The notes beneath the pieces are model-generated. The model searched no databases. It was not told the DNA's origin and was given only the letters and a program-made list of their open reading frames with translations. 64,000 nt of DNA from Marinifilum sp. N1E240 (GTDB lineage Bacteria > Bacteroidota > Bacteroidia > Bacteroidales > Marinifilaceae), in the NCBI RefSeq assembly GCF_009295825.1, contig NZ_WHKF01000001.1, forward strand, positions 275,088 to 339,087, in the 5' to 3' direction. The position numbers and the translations under genes were made by a program. The number at the start of each line of letters is the position of its first letter. Position 1 is the first letter of the stretch. This document shows positions 53,995-63,299 of the stretch, piece after piece.

Positions 53995-55347
53995 ATGGCT
54001 AAAAAAAATGTCATTATTGTTGGTGCAGCGGGTCGTGACTTTCACAACTTCAACACCTATTTCAGAGACAATTCAGAGTACAATGTTGTAGCATTTACTG
54101 CTGCACAAATTCCAGACATCGATGGAAGAAAATATCCTGCGCAATTGGCAGGTTCTTTATATCCTGATGGAATTCCTATTTATGCAGAGGATGACCTTAC
54201 AAAATTGATTAAGGAGCACTGTATTGATGATTGTGTCTTTTCTTACTCGGATGTGTCCTATAAGAAAGTAATGAATGTAAGCGCAATTGTAAATGCTGCT
54301 GGTTCCAACTTTAAGTTGTTAGGACCTGGAGATACGATGATTAAAAGTCATAAGCCTACCATTGCTGTTGTTGCAACAAGAACAGGATGTGGTAAATCTC
54401 AGACTTCGCGTAAGGTTATTGAGGAATTAATGGATAAGGGATTAAAGGTGATCGCTATTCGTCATCCTATGCCTTATGGGGATTTGGTAGCTCAAAGAGT
54501 TCAGCGCTTTGCAACTGTTGAAGATTTGAAGAAACACAACTGTACAGTTGAGGAAATGGAAGAATACGAGCCTCATGTATCACGTGGAAATGTTATTTAT
54601 GCAGGTGTAGACTATGAAGCAATTGTACGTGCTGCTGAAGAAGATCCTGATGGTTGTGATGTTATTTTATGGGATGGTGGAAACAATGATTTCTCGTTCT
54701 ATAAACCAGATTTGACAATTACAGTTGCTGACCCTCATCGTCCTGGAGCTGAATTAAATTATTACCCAGGTGAAGTTAACTTGCGTATGGCTGATGTTGT
54801 TGTAATTAATAAAATGGATTCGGCAGATCCTGAAGGGATTCAGATAGTACGTGAAAGTATTGCAATGGCAAATCCAAATGCTAAGGTTATAGATGGTGCT
54901 TCTCCAATTAGTGTTGACGATCCTGAAATGATTCGTGGCAAGCGAGTTCTTATTGTGGAAGATGGTCCAACTCTTACTCATGGTGAGATGAAGATTGGTG
55001 CTGGAACAATTGCAGCTCGAAAGTTTGGTGCTGCTGAAGAGATTGATGCACGTCCATATTTGGTAGGTAAGCTAAAAGAGACTTATGAAATTTATCCAAA
55101 TATTGGTAACATACTTCCCGCAATGGGATATTCAGATCAGCAATTAAAAGATTTGGAAACTACTATCAATTCAAGCGATTGTGATACGGTTATTATTGGT
55201 ACCCCTATTGATTTGAATAGAATTATTAATATTAAAAAGCCAAATACCCGAGTTTATTATGATTTGGAGGAAATTGGATATCCGAAAATGTCGCACATTA
55301 TTAATCAATTTGTGAAAGATCATCAATTAGAAGAGCAAACTGTTTAG
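53995..55347 (+). CDS. Cyclic 2,3-diphosphoglycerate synthetase-like P-loop protein
   Basis: A 450-residue cytoplasmic protein resembling the cyclic 2,3-diphosphoglycerate synthetase family. Methanogens use that enzyme to make the osmolyte/phosphate store cDPG. An N-terminal Rossmann-like part (KKNVIIVGAAGRDFHNFN) precedes a P-loop TRTGCGKSQTSRK with Lys134, then VILWDGGNNDFSFYKPDL (switch/Walker B-like), VVVINKMDSADPEGI (N-K-x-D, a GTPase-like base motif) and a C-terminal segment IIGTPIDLNRIINI. The NKxD motif suggests GTP rather than ATP. In a Bacteroidota member the product need not be cDPG. It is monocistronic, with a strong terminator. Confidence 0.82.
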   Translation: MAKKNVIIVGAAGRDFHNFNTYFRDNSEYNVVAFTAAQIPDIDGRKYPAQLAGSLYPDGIPIYAEDDLTKLIKEHCIDDCVFSYSDVSYKKVMNVSAIVNAAGSNFKLLGPGDTMIKSHKPTIAVVATRTGCGKSQTSRKVIEELMDKGLKVIAIRHPMPYGDLVAQRVQRFATVEDLKKHNCTVEEMEEYEPHVSRGNVIYAGVDYEAIVRAAEEDPDGCDVILWDGGNNDFSFYKPDLTITVADPHRPGAELNYYPGEVNLRMADVVVINKMDSADPEGIQIVRESIAMANPNAKVIDGASPISVDDPEMIRGKRVLIVEDGPTLTHGEMKIGAGTIAARKFGAAEEIDARPYLVGKLKETYEIYPNIGNILPAMGYSDQQLKDLETTINSSDCDTVIIGTPIDLNRIINIKKPNTRVYYDLEEIGYPKMSHIINQFVKDHQLEEQTV

Positions 55348-55373
55348 TAATTAAATATTTGTATAGGTGAAAT

Positions 55374-55411
55374 AAAGGAGTAGATAGTTAATCTACTCCT
55401 TTTCTTGTTTT
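55374..55411 (+). terminator. Terminator after the cDPG-synthetase-like gene
   Basis: AAAGGAGTAGAT at 55374-55385 pairs perfectly with ATCTACTCCTTT at 55391-55402 around AGTTA, followed by TCTTGTTTTTAG. Confidence 0.85.
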
Positions 55412-55576
55412 TAGAACCTTTTAATTTTAAATTAAATTCAGAAATACATGTTGTAAAAAAGATTTTTAGACGCATAACCTTTTTCAATATTTAGAGTATA
55501 AAATATTTTGCACGGCTGCTGTAATTGCAATATACAAAAGGACTAATTACTAAAAACCCCTGACTACGTTTTACTT

Positions 55577-58078
55577 ATGGATGACTCTATTTTGCTTGGT
55601 TTAATCCGGAATACCGCGATTCTCTTATGTTTTAGCATTTTATATGAATATTTTTGGCTTGGGAAACTCAATATTAAAAGTTATCGAAGACAATTTTTTT
55701 GCGGAGTAATAATAGGAGTTATTGGAATAGTGCTAATGATGTCAGGATGGAAGGCTTCCTCAGGAATGACATTTGATACTCGCTCTGTAATCCTTTCAAT
55801 TTCAGGTTTATTTTTTGGGGCTATACCCACTGTTATAGCAATGATAATTACAGGATTTTATCGCTTTTCCTTAGGAGGAGATGGTGTATATATGGGGATT
55901 GCGGTTATAATCAGTTCTGGAGCCATAGGTATATTTTGGAAATCAATTCTCCCAAAAATTGATACTCAATTAAAGTGGTTAGAATTGTTATTGATGGGAT
56001 TCACTGTTCATGCAGCCATGTTGTTATGTACTTTATTCTTACCTGAAGAGAAAATCTTTGATACAATTTCCTACTTAATTCTTCCAATTTTAACTATTTA
56101 TCCAATTTCGAATATGTTGCTTGGTCTTTTTATGAATAGGCAAATGGAAAACTCGAATTTTCGAATAGCACTTACGAATAGTGAGGAGAAATACAGTAGG
56201 TTATATGAAACTATGACTGATGCTTTTTTGGTAATGGATTTAGATCATAATTTACTTGAGTGCAATACTGCCCTGCAGCAATTGTTAGGGTATGAGGAAG
56301 AAGAATTATTAAGTGTAAATTGTAAAAAACTAACTCCCGAAAAATGGCTTGATGAAGATGATAGGATCATAAGGGAAGAGGTATTGCTTAATGGAAGTTC
56401 TGGAGTTTATGAAAAGGAATGTTTGGCAAAAGATGGAAGAATTATTCCGGTAGAATTGCGAATTGATTTGTTAAAGGATGAATTTGGTGAGCCGAAAGCA
56501 TTGTGGGCAATAGTAAGAGATATAAGTGTTAGAAAAGAGAACATAAGATTAATCGAAAGAGAGAAAAGTAGATTGAAAACTTTACTGGAAACAGTTCCAG
56601 AAATGATATGGCTAAAAGATAGGCAAGGGGTTTATTTGGAATGCAATAATAATTTTGCTGATTTTAATGGGGTTAAGAAATCAAACTTGATTGGTAAGAC
56701 TGACTTTTTCATGTATGATGATGATATCGCGAGGTTTTATATTAAAAAAGATGAAGAAGTACTTGCCTTAAATGATACGGTTCGTTTTGTTAGTTTGGCA
56801 AAATCCGCGAAAACAGAGAAGGAAATTTTAACAGAAACCATTAAAACCCCAATGTACGATTCCGAAGGAAATACAATTGGGGTTCTAGGTGTTTCCCGGG
56901 ATATTTCAGAGATAAAGAAAGCTGAGTCAGACTTGATGAAGGCGAAGGAAAAAGCTGAGGAGAGTGATAAATTAAAATCAATCTTTTTAGCGAATATGAG
57001 TCATGAGATTCGAACACCCATGAATGCCATTATGGGCTTTTCGGAATTATTAGTAGATTCGGATATCGATGATGTAGAAAGATCACAATACGTAAATATT
57101 ATTCAACATTCAGGCAGTAGATTACTTCAGATTATTGATGACATTGTTGATTTGTCTAAACTTGAAATGAATCAGGTTGCAATTAAGAAACAGGATTTAA
57201 ACCTGTTTGAATTGATGAGTAGTAGTGTGGAAGTATTACAGCGAAATGAGTTGTTACAAGCCAAACCTGGCTTAGATTTGGTTCTGAATTATCCTAAGGA
57301 ATATGTAAATCTTGTTTTAAATACCGATGAAAATCGTTTCAGTCAAATTCTCGATAACTTGATTAATAATTCGATTAAATTTTCTGAATCGGGAAAAATT
57401 GAAGTTGGATTTAAATTGGTTGAAGTAGAGCAAAAATCTTTTGTTGAAATTTATGTGAAAGATGAAGGAATGGGAATAGCCAAAGATAAACATGGTGTTA
57501 TTTTTGAACGATTCAGACAAGGAGATGAGGAGCAGTTTAATGACGGAACAGGTTTAGGTTTAAGTATTTGCAGGGGATTGATTGAGTTGCTTGAAGGTGA
57601 TATACGTTTCGAATCTGAACTTGGTGAGGGCAGTACTTTCTATTTCACAATTCCTGCAAAATGTAATTGGAAAACTAAAACATTTAGTAGTGAAAAAAGC
57701 GCTTGTTGTGAAGATTTAGGGCGAAAGAAAATATTAATTGCTGAGAGTGATTACAATTCATACTTGTATGTGAAGAAATTATTCGAAGAGGAGAATGTTG
57801 AAATATCATATGCCGATAATGGTACGCAAATGTTACAGGTTGCCAAGGAAATCGCACCAGATATCATTCTCGTTGATATCAATATGCCAGGGGAAGATTG
57901 CATACAATGTCTTGATAAATTAAAGCAAACTGATGTAACTTCAAAAATTATTGCTCAAACTGCGAATGTAGTGAAAGGGGAAGAGGAAAAATGTATTGAG
58001 GCTGGTTGCCACGGATACATTACCAAGCCATTTAGCAAGGAAGAGCTTTTTTATGAAGTTAGAAAAGTTTTGGTTTAA
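55577..58078 (+). CDS. Membrane hybrid sensor histidine kinase (5TMR-LYT, PAS, HisKA, HATPase, REC)
   Basis: A 833-residue sensor. Residues 1 to about 195 carry six hydrophobic helices resembling the 5TM receptor of LytS type (LNIKSYRRQFFCGVIIG, GLFFGAIPTVIAMIITGFYRF). Two PAS domains follow (about 205-325 and 335-460). The HisKA box has His476 in MSHEIRTPMNAIMGFSE, the ATPase has N box DENRFSQILDNLINN and G boxes DEGMGIAK/GTGLGLSIC, and a C-terminal receiver has the phosphoacceptor Asp767 in VDINMPG with FSKEEL after a T/K site. No response regulator lies next to it. The signal is unknown; the 3' end overlaps the convergent EamA gene by 4 bp. Confidence 0.93.
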   Translation: MDDSILLGLIRNTAILLCFSILYEYFWLGKLNIKSYRRQFFCGVIIGVIGIVLMMSGWKASSGMTFDTRSVILSISGLFFGAIPTVIAMIITGFYRFSLGGDGVYMGIAVIISSGAIGIFWKSILPKIDTQLKWLELLLMGFTVHAAMLLCTLFLPEEKIFDTISYLILPILTIYPISNMLLGLFMNRQMENSNFRIALTNSEEKYSRLYETMTDAFLVMDLDHNLLECNTALQQLLGYEEEELLSVNCKKLTPEKWLDEDDRIIREEVLLNGSSGVYEKECLAKDGRIIPVELRIDLLKDEFGEPKALWAIVRDISVRKENIRLIEREKSRLKTLLETVPEMIWLKDRQGVYLECNNNFADFNGVKKSNLIGKTDFFMYDDDIARFYIKKDEEVLALNDTVRFVSLAKSAKTEKEILTETIKTPMYDSEGNTIGVLGVSRDISEIKKAESDLMKAKEKAEESDKLKSIFLANMSHEIRTPMNAIMGFSELLVDSDIDDVERSQYVNIIQHSGSRLLQIIDDIVDLSKLEMNQVAIKKQDLNLFELMSSSVEVLQRNELLQAKPGLDLVLNYPKEYVNLVLNTDENRFSQILDNLINNSIKFSESGKIEVGFKLVEVEQKSFVEIYVKDEGMGIAKDKHGVIFERFRQGDEEQFNDGTGLGLSICRGLIELLEGDIRFESELGEGSTFYFTIPAKCNWKTKTFSSEKSACCEDLGRKKILIAESDYNSYLYVKKLFEEENVEISYADNGTQMLQVAKEIAPDIILVDINMPGEDCIQCLDKLKQTDVTSKIIAQTANVVKGEEEKCIEAGCHGYITKPFSKEELFYEVRKVLV

Positions 58079-58983
58079 TGAGTATTTCTCATTGTTTTTA
58101 TATCATTAAATGTAATGATAAGAATGCCTAGAATTGTTAAGGTTCCACCTATCAGCTGATTCGAATTTGGTAAAATATTCATGAATAGGTAAGCTCCACC
58201 AATTATAAATACACTGCGCAAGGTACCAATTAATGTAGTTATCGACGCATCGACATATTTTAGCGAAGCAAAGGTGAGGACAATCCCCATAAAAGGACCA
58301 AAAAATGATCCAAGTCCTACATACATTATTGATTTAGTAGTATAGTACGGCATTTCCATTAAAAATATCGCATAAAGAATAAAGCCAATAAACAGAAAAA
58401 GATTACGGCTTACCGTGATCATTGCTGCAGGAATATTACGAATTTCCGATCTTGCCAAAACTAGGCTAACACCATAAAATATTGCAAAAATTATTGCTGA
58501 TATGCTAGCCTTACTGGTAAGCGATTGCCAATCGAATCCTCCATTGTTAAAATTGATAAGCCCAACACCAAGAAAAGTAATTAGCATTCCTATCAGAGCT
58601 AAAGGGCGATATCTGCTTCCTAAAAAGAAGAAACTAATAAGGATAACAAAAATAGGTGATGTATTTGCCAGAAACGAGACTATAGCAGGATTTTCGGTCA
58701 ATTGAATGGAAAGGAAAAATGCAAAAATCGAAATGACTTCGGAGCATCCAATAAGTAATAAAACACTTTTTGATTTTTTAGGTAGCGAAGAGAGTTTTTT
58801 ACGTTCGGTAAAAAAGACGTAGTACAAGTAATTGTACAATAGAGCTAAGCCAAACCATAATATTCCGAAAGATACCAGGCTGATATCCTCCATTGCAAGC
58901 TTGCTAAAAATATACACATTCGAGAAACTGATAGTGGCTAAAAGTGCCAAAATGCTTCCTTTTAATTTACCGGTTTTTCTCAT
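58075..58983 (-). CDS. EamA/DMT superfamily transporter (second copy)
   Basis: Inner-membrane protein of 302 residues with about ten helices in two EamA repeats (about 8-140 and 155-295). Recognisable parts are ATISFSNVYIFSKLAMEDIS, NPAIVSFLANTSPIFVILISF and LKYVDASITTLIGTLRSVF. It differs in sequence from the transporter at 18279, so it is a family relative and not a recent duplicate. The substrate is unknown. It converges with the hybrid kinase, sharing 4 bp. Confidence 0.88.
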   Translation of the reverse strand: MRKTGKLKGSILALLATISFSNVYIFSKLAMEDISLVSFGILWFGLALLYNYLYYVFFTERKKLSSLPKKSKSVLLLIGCSEVISIFAFFLSIQLTENPAIVSFLANTSPIFVILISFFFLGSRYRPLALIGMLITFLGVGLINFNNGGFDWQSLTSKASISAIIFAIFYGVSLVLARSEIRNIPAAMITVSRNLFLFIGFILYAIFLMEMPYYTTKSIMYVGLGSFFGPFMGIVLTFASLKYVDASITTLIGTLRSVFIIGGAYLFMNILPNSNQLIGGTLTILGILIITFNDIKTMRNTH

Positions 58984-59509
58984 TTCTACTACTTGTGATT
59001 CGTTGGAACAAAAGTGGATTTAATATTCGAGACTAACAATACCAGTTGTGAATGTGTAAGATCAAAGAAATTTTAAGGGAATTGATTTAGGGAATGCGAA
59101 TCTTGCTCCAGATTTTCAATTACTTGGTAAAGGGAACAGATTTCATAAAAAAGGGAATAGAATATTAGATGTTTACACTAATAAAGTTGTAAATTGTAGA
59201 GAAGAAGTAATTCATTGTTGTAGAATAATATTAAAAAATTATAAAGTAATAATGAATTATTTAGAAGAATTGTTAGATCTGTAGTAAGAAGTCTTACTTT
59301 GTTGATATAAAGTAAGTGATCGGTGGACTGAAATTCTCAAAAGGAATGCTGTAATCCGAAAAAGGAACAAAAATACAAGCAGAAAGAATTAAGCAATATA
59401 AAAAGGGAGAAAAGATAGCGAAGGAAGGTGTTGTGTAAAAAATAAAGTGAAATCGCAATTGCTTTAAAGGTAAAGATAAATTGACTTATTAACTTGAAAA
59501 ACAACTCTT
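58984..59509. other. 526-bp gap with a start-less 74-codon open frame, possible gene remnant
   Basis: Between the EamA gene and the unknown gene at 59510 there is purine-rich, low-complexity sequence. On the plus strand one frame stays open from 59060 to the stop at 59282-59284. It translates to a peptide such as NFKGIDLGNANLAPDFQLLG... ending NYLEELLDL, but has no good start codon except an ATG 11 codons before the stop. I recognise no family. It could be a decayed gene, the leader of the following gene or chance. Confidence 0.35.
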
Positions 59510-60190
59510 ATGAAGAAGAAATCATATAGTAGATTTCGTTTAGAGGAGCTACCGGTAGTGGCAGACCTGCTTTTGTGTTATTTAGATGATGATAGGAGTG
59601 AATTTCTTGCGTTTTCTGATAAATTTAATGCAGCATATTCTCGTCAAGTTAGTGAGCAAATTCTAAAAGTTCGCAATTTGATACCTGCAAAAATAATTAC
59701 TTCTGAAAGAGTAAAAGTAACCGAGGAGTTATACTATAAAATGGATATTATATACATGAAATTAAATTTTGTACAGGCTTATGCCGAAATGGCAAATGGT
59801 ACAATGAATGTCCATTCAACAGATTTTGGTATTAGGAAAAGCAAACAACAATTGAAAGCTCGAAATGTAGAAGGAGCTTTAAGTAATTTAAAAGTGGTAG
59901 AACAGAATATCAATGGCAATTTGGAGGCATTGCAAACAAAAGGATTTAAAAATGACCTCTTCAAAGAGATTTTTGAATTACGAGATAATATAGCACGCTT
60001 GAATTTATTCCAAATTGGAAAATCAATGGAAAGAAGTGAATTGGTTGCAAAAAATCATCGGGAATATGAAAGGCTTTGGAATTACATAACAGAGATTTCG
60101 AGAATAGGAAAACTGGTTTTAGTTCACAATAAATCAAAAATGAACGATTATAAATTTTGCAAATTGCTTACCCATGTTCGTAAAACCTAA
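59510..60190 (+). CDS. Hypothetical protein, all-helical, unknown family
   Basis: I do not recognise a family. The 226-residue product is predicted cytoplasmic (no signal, no membrane helix) and mostly alpha-helical with many Lys/Arg. A recurring look of LEELPVVADLLLCYLDDDRSEFLAFSDKF followed by helix pairs suggests a four-helix-bundle-like fold. No metal or catalytic motif is visible. Its 5' flank is a 525-bp anomalous stretch, so it may belong to recently acquired or fast-evolving DNA. Codon use looks similar to its neighbours. Confidence 0.72.
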   Translation: MKKKSYSRFRLEELPVVADLLLCYLDDDRSEFLAFSDKFNAAYSRQVSEQILKVRNLIPAKIITSERVKVTEELYYKMDIIYMKLNFVQAYAEMANGTMNVHSTDFGIRKSKQQLKARNVEGALSNLKVVEQNINGNLEALQTKGFKNDLFKEIFELRDNIARLNLFQIGKSMERSELVAKNHREYERLWNYITEISRIGKLVLVHNKSKMNDYKFCKLLTHVRKT

Positions 60191-60296
60191 GAAGTGAGTT
60201 GATCGAATTACAAAGCAGCATTATTTCTTGTTGCGATAAACCTTTTTATCAAACCACAATTCACACTTCGGAATATTATTAATACATTCGTTCATT

Positions 60297-60602
60297 ATGG
60301 AACTAAATTTACTGTTCGCAGCATTGGCAACTTTAGTGCTTAATTTACCCTTTGGATACATTAGGCAAGGGTACAAGAAATTTTCGGTAATGTGGTTCGT
60401 GTCTATTCACGCTCCCATTCCGTTTGTGGTATTGTTCAGGCATTTGTTCGAGGTGGGATTTGCACTCTACACTTATCCTGTAATGGTGAGTGCGTTTTTT
60501 CTTGGGCAGTTGATTGGAAAAAAATACCGGATGCGAAAAATGGCGCAGAAAGAATTAAAAGAAGAAGTGATTCTAGAAGAAATAAAAAAAGACCAACAGT
60601 AA
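60297..60602 (+). CDS. Small hypothetical membrane protein
   Basis: A 101-residue protein with three hydrophobic segments (LNLLFAALATLVLNLPFGYI, FSVMWFVSIHAPIPFVVLF, LYTYPVMVSAFFLGQLIG) and a charged C-terminal tail rich in Lys/Glu. No family is recognised by eye, though similar short proteins occur in environmental Bacteroidota as far as I recall. The stop codon lies in the loop of the hairpin that terminates the convergent pgi. Confidence 0.72.
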   Translation: MELNLLFAALATLVLNLPFGYIRQGYKKFSVMWFVSIHAPIPFVVLFRHLFEVGFALYTYPVMVSAFFLGQLIGKKYRMRKMAQKELKEEVILEEIKKDQQ

Positions 60603-60613
60603 TGTTGGTCTTT
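60582..60613 (-). terminator. Terminator of pgi, overlapping the stop of the small membrane gene
   Basis: AAAGACCAACA at 60588-60598 pairs with TGTTGGTCTTT at 60603-60613. On the minus strand it is followed by a seven-T tract. The loop GTAA contains the TAA stop of the convergent gene. Confidence 0.82.
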
Positions 60614-60636
60614 CATGTATCTAATAAAGATTGAGA

Positions 60637-61977
60637 TTACAATCTCTCTTTAATTTTCTTAGTTTCTGCTTCGAAACCTGGCTTTTCAAGCAAAGCAAAC
60701 ATATTACTCTTGTATGCTTCAACTCCTGGCTGATCAAAAGGATTCACATCTAAGATGTAACCACTAACTCCACAAGCAATTTCGAAGAAATATAGTAATT
60801 CACCCAAGTAGAATTCGTTTAATTTAGGCATTTCGATGTGCAAGTTTGGAACACCACCATCAACGTGAGCCAATTGAGTTCCCAATTCAGCCATTTTATT
60901 TACTTCGTCAACACGTTTTCCTGCTAAGTAGTTCAATCCGTCAAGATTATTCTTGTCTTCCGGAATATAAACTGTGTGATTAGGTTTGGCAATAGAAATT
61001 ACGGTTTCGAAAATGTTACGCTGTCCTTCCTGAATGTACTGTCCCATTGAGTGAAGATCAGAAGTGAAATCGACACTAGCAGGGAAAATACCTTTGTTTT
61101 CTTTTCCTTCACTCTCGCCATACAATTGTTTCCACCATTCTGCAACATTGTGCAATTTAGGATTGTAGTTGGCTAAGATTTCAATGCCTTTTCCTTTTTC
61201 GTATAAAGCATTTCTTGTTGCAGCATATAATAGTGCTGGGTTTTCTTCAAAAGCGGTTTCAACAGTATAGTCCTGCATTGCTTTTGCACCCTTTACCAAC
61301 TCCTTAATATCGTGACCTGCAACTGCAATTGGAAGTAATCCAACCGGAGTTAATACAGAGTAACGACCACCCACATTATCGGCAATAACAAAAGTCTTGT
61401 AACCTTCTTGAGTAGCTAAAGTTCTAAGCGCACCTTTCGATTCGTCGGTAATAGCAACAATTCTTTCGCGAGCTTCTTCTTTACCAACTTGCTCTTCTAA
61501 CATTTCCTTTAATAAACGGAATGCAATAGCAGGCTCGGTAGTAGTTCCCGATTTTGAGATTACGCAAATACCAAACTCGATACTCTTAAGAATATCGGTT
61601 AATTCGTAAAGATAATCTTCACTGATATTTTGCCCTGCGTAAAGAACAAGTGGATTTTCATCGCCAGAGTTTAGCTGATCGAAACTGTGTGCTAAAGCGT
61701 CGTTAACTGCTTTTGCTCCCAGGTAAGAGCCACCAATTCCAACAACAACCAGAACTTCAACTTTTTCTTTTAACTTCTTAGCTGTAGCTTCGATGTCATT
61801 CAATTCTGCGTCTGTAATCTGAGAAGGCAATTGAACCCAACCTACATAGTCATTTCCTTTCCCGGTTCCTTCGTGAAGGGAGGTTAAATGTTTTTTACTG
61901 TTTTCTTCATGCTTGAAAACCTCTTCTTTGCTTACAAAATCAAGAGATTTTTCGATGTTCAACTTAATGTGTTCCAT
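60637..61977 (-). CDS. pgi: Glucose-6-phosphate isomerase
   Basis: Interconverts glucose-6-phosphate and fructose-6-phosphate in glycolysis; 446 residues, the shorter bacterial type. The SIS-type phosphosugar motifs are [18 protein letters not shown] and [35 protein letters not shown] and the catalytic Glu in [10 protein letters not shown], and the late His/Lys region [13 protein letters not shown] are typical. The gene stands alone on the minus strand, ending at a terminator and followed upstream by gpsA 198 bp away. Confidence 0.97.
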   Translation of the reverse strand: MEHIKLNIEKSLDFVSKEEVFKHEENSKKHLTSLHEGTGKGNDYVGWVQLPSQITDAELNDIEATAKKLKEKVEVLVVVGIGGSYLGAKAVNDALAHSFDQLNSGDENPLVLYAGQNISEDYLYELTDILKSIEFGICVISKSGTTTEPAIAFRLLKEMLEEQVGKEEARERIVAITDESKGALRTLATQEGYKTFVIADNVGGRYSVLTPVGLLPIAVAGHDIKELVKGAKAMQDYTVETAFEENPALLYAATRNALYEKGKGIEILANYNPKLHNVAEWWKQLYGESEGKENKGIFPASVDFTSDLHSMGQYIQEGQRNIFETVISIAKPNHTVYIPEDKNNLDGLNYLAGKRVDEVNKMAELGTQLAHVDGGVPNLHIEMPKLNEFYLGELLYFFEIACGVSGYILDVNPFDQPGVEAYKSNMFALLEKPGFEAETKKIKERL

Positions 61978-62175
61978 TTTGTACTAGTTAAGATTTACAA
62001 ATCATTACTGTCAGAACCGATACCCCTCCAATTATCAGACAATACTAAAATGTAATAGTTGTATTTAAAAAGTTATATTTTATTGGCAGTATACCAATAT
62101 GTAATTGGTATTTAAAGTGTTGTTTTTGGTGAAATGTCAATGCAACACTCATAAAAGTACAGCGAAAAAATTACT

Positions 62176-63171
62176 CTAACGTAAATCTTCCGTTAATAAT
62201 TTGATTTCGATAGCTGGCGAAATCTTTTCATATAAAATATTGTAAACAGCCATTGTAATTGGCATGTGAACATTGTATTCATCGTTAATTTCTTTGATAC
62301 ATTTTACAGCATAGTATCCCTCGGCAATCATGTGCATCTCCAACTGAGCAGATTTTACGGTATATCCTTTTCCAATCATGGTTCCGAATGTACGGTTTCT
62401 ACTAAACTGAGAATAGCAGGTAACAAGCAAGTCTCCTAAATAAGCCGAACTTTTAATGTCGCGAGTTATAGGATGAACGGTATCAACAAATCGTTTGATT
62501 TCCTGAATAGCATTCGAGATCAGCACCGACTGAAAATTATCGCCGTAGCGTAAACCATGACAAATCCCAGCTGCAATAGCAACAACATTCTTAAGAACGG
62601 CTGCATATTCGGTTCCATAAATGTCTTCGGTAACCGTAGTTTTAATGTATGGGCATTCTAAGTTAAGCGCTAAAGAACGAGCTTTCTTAGTATCCTGACA
62701 TGAAATAGTAAGATAGGACAAGCGCTCCATTGCAACCTCTTCGGCATGGCAAGGTCCAGAAATAACACCTACATTATCAATAGGTACATTGTATTTTTCG
62801 TTGAAGAATTCACCGATAATCTTGTTTTCATCAGGAACAATACCTTTAATAGCGGATACTATAAATTTATCCTCTAAGCTAACGGTAAGTTTCTGAAGTG
62901 CATTTTTTAAGAATGCAGAAGGAATTGCAAAAATCAGAATATCTGAATTTTCAACCAACTCATCAAGATTGTTGTAGAAATTTATGTTGTCGATTTCGAA
63001 TTCAACACCAGTTAAATATCTAGGGTTGTGACTTAATTGCTTGAATTGTTTAATGGTATCTGGGTTACGCATGTACCAGTTAATTTCCTGTACATTCTCC
63101 ATTAGGATTTTTGCGATTGCTGTTGCCCAACTACCTCCTCCAATAATTGCAATTCTCGACGATTCGTTCAT
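62176..63171 (-). CDS. gpsA: Glycerol-3-phosphate dehydrogenase [NAD(P)+]
   Basis: Reduces dihydroxyacetone phosphate to sn-glycerol-3-phosphate for phospholipid synthesis; 331 residues. The N-terminal Rossmann motif is IAIIGGGSWATAIAKIL, followed by the NPRYL region, SAIKGIVPDENK, GPCHAEEVA (substrate binding), and the catalytic Lys in YAAVLKNVVAIAAGICHGL. The terminal GKGYTVKSAQLEMHMIAEGYYAV matches family. It is upstream of pgi and downstream of lysS on the same strand. Confidence 0.96.
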   Translation of the reverse strand: MNESSRIAIIGGGSWATAIAKILMENVQEINWYMRNPDTIKQFKQLSHNPRYLTGVEFEIDNINFYNNLDELVENSDILIFAIPSAFLKNALQKLTVSLEDKFIVSAIKGIVPDENKIIGEFFNEKYNVPIDNVGVISGPCHAEEVAMERLSYLTISCQDTKKARSLALNLECPYIKTTVTEDIYGTEYAAVLKNVVAIAAGICHGLRYGDNFQSVLISNAIQEIKRFVDTVHPITRDIKSSAYLGDLLVTCYSQFSRNRTFGTMIGKGYTVKSAQLEMHMIAEGYYAVKCIKEINDEYNVHMPITMAVYNILYEKISPAIEIKLLTEDLR

Positions 63172-63240
63172 AAATGTATTAATAAGTTCGGTGTGTAAAG
63201 ATTCTGTTTTAGTAAGGTACAGATCTCTAATTTACTAAAT

Positions 63241-63273
63241 ATCGGAGGAAGGGAAAAATTCCCAACCTCCGAT
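63241..63273 (-). terminator. Two-tier symmetric hairpin after lysS
   Basis: ATCGGAGG at 63241-63248 pairs with CCTCCGAT at 63266-63273, and inside it GGGAA pairs with TTCCC, separated by a symmetric AA/AA internal loop. It lies 26 bp after the lysS stop (minus strand). The T-run afterwards is short, so termination by this hairpin is likely but not certain. Confidence 0.6.
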
Positions 63274-63299
63274 AGTGATATTATAATATTAGAATGGGC

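Noticed and set aside
18279-58983. The two EamA transporters as a recent duplication
   Set aside because: Their sequences differ throughout, with only the general family pattern in common.
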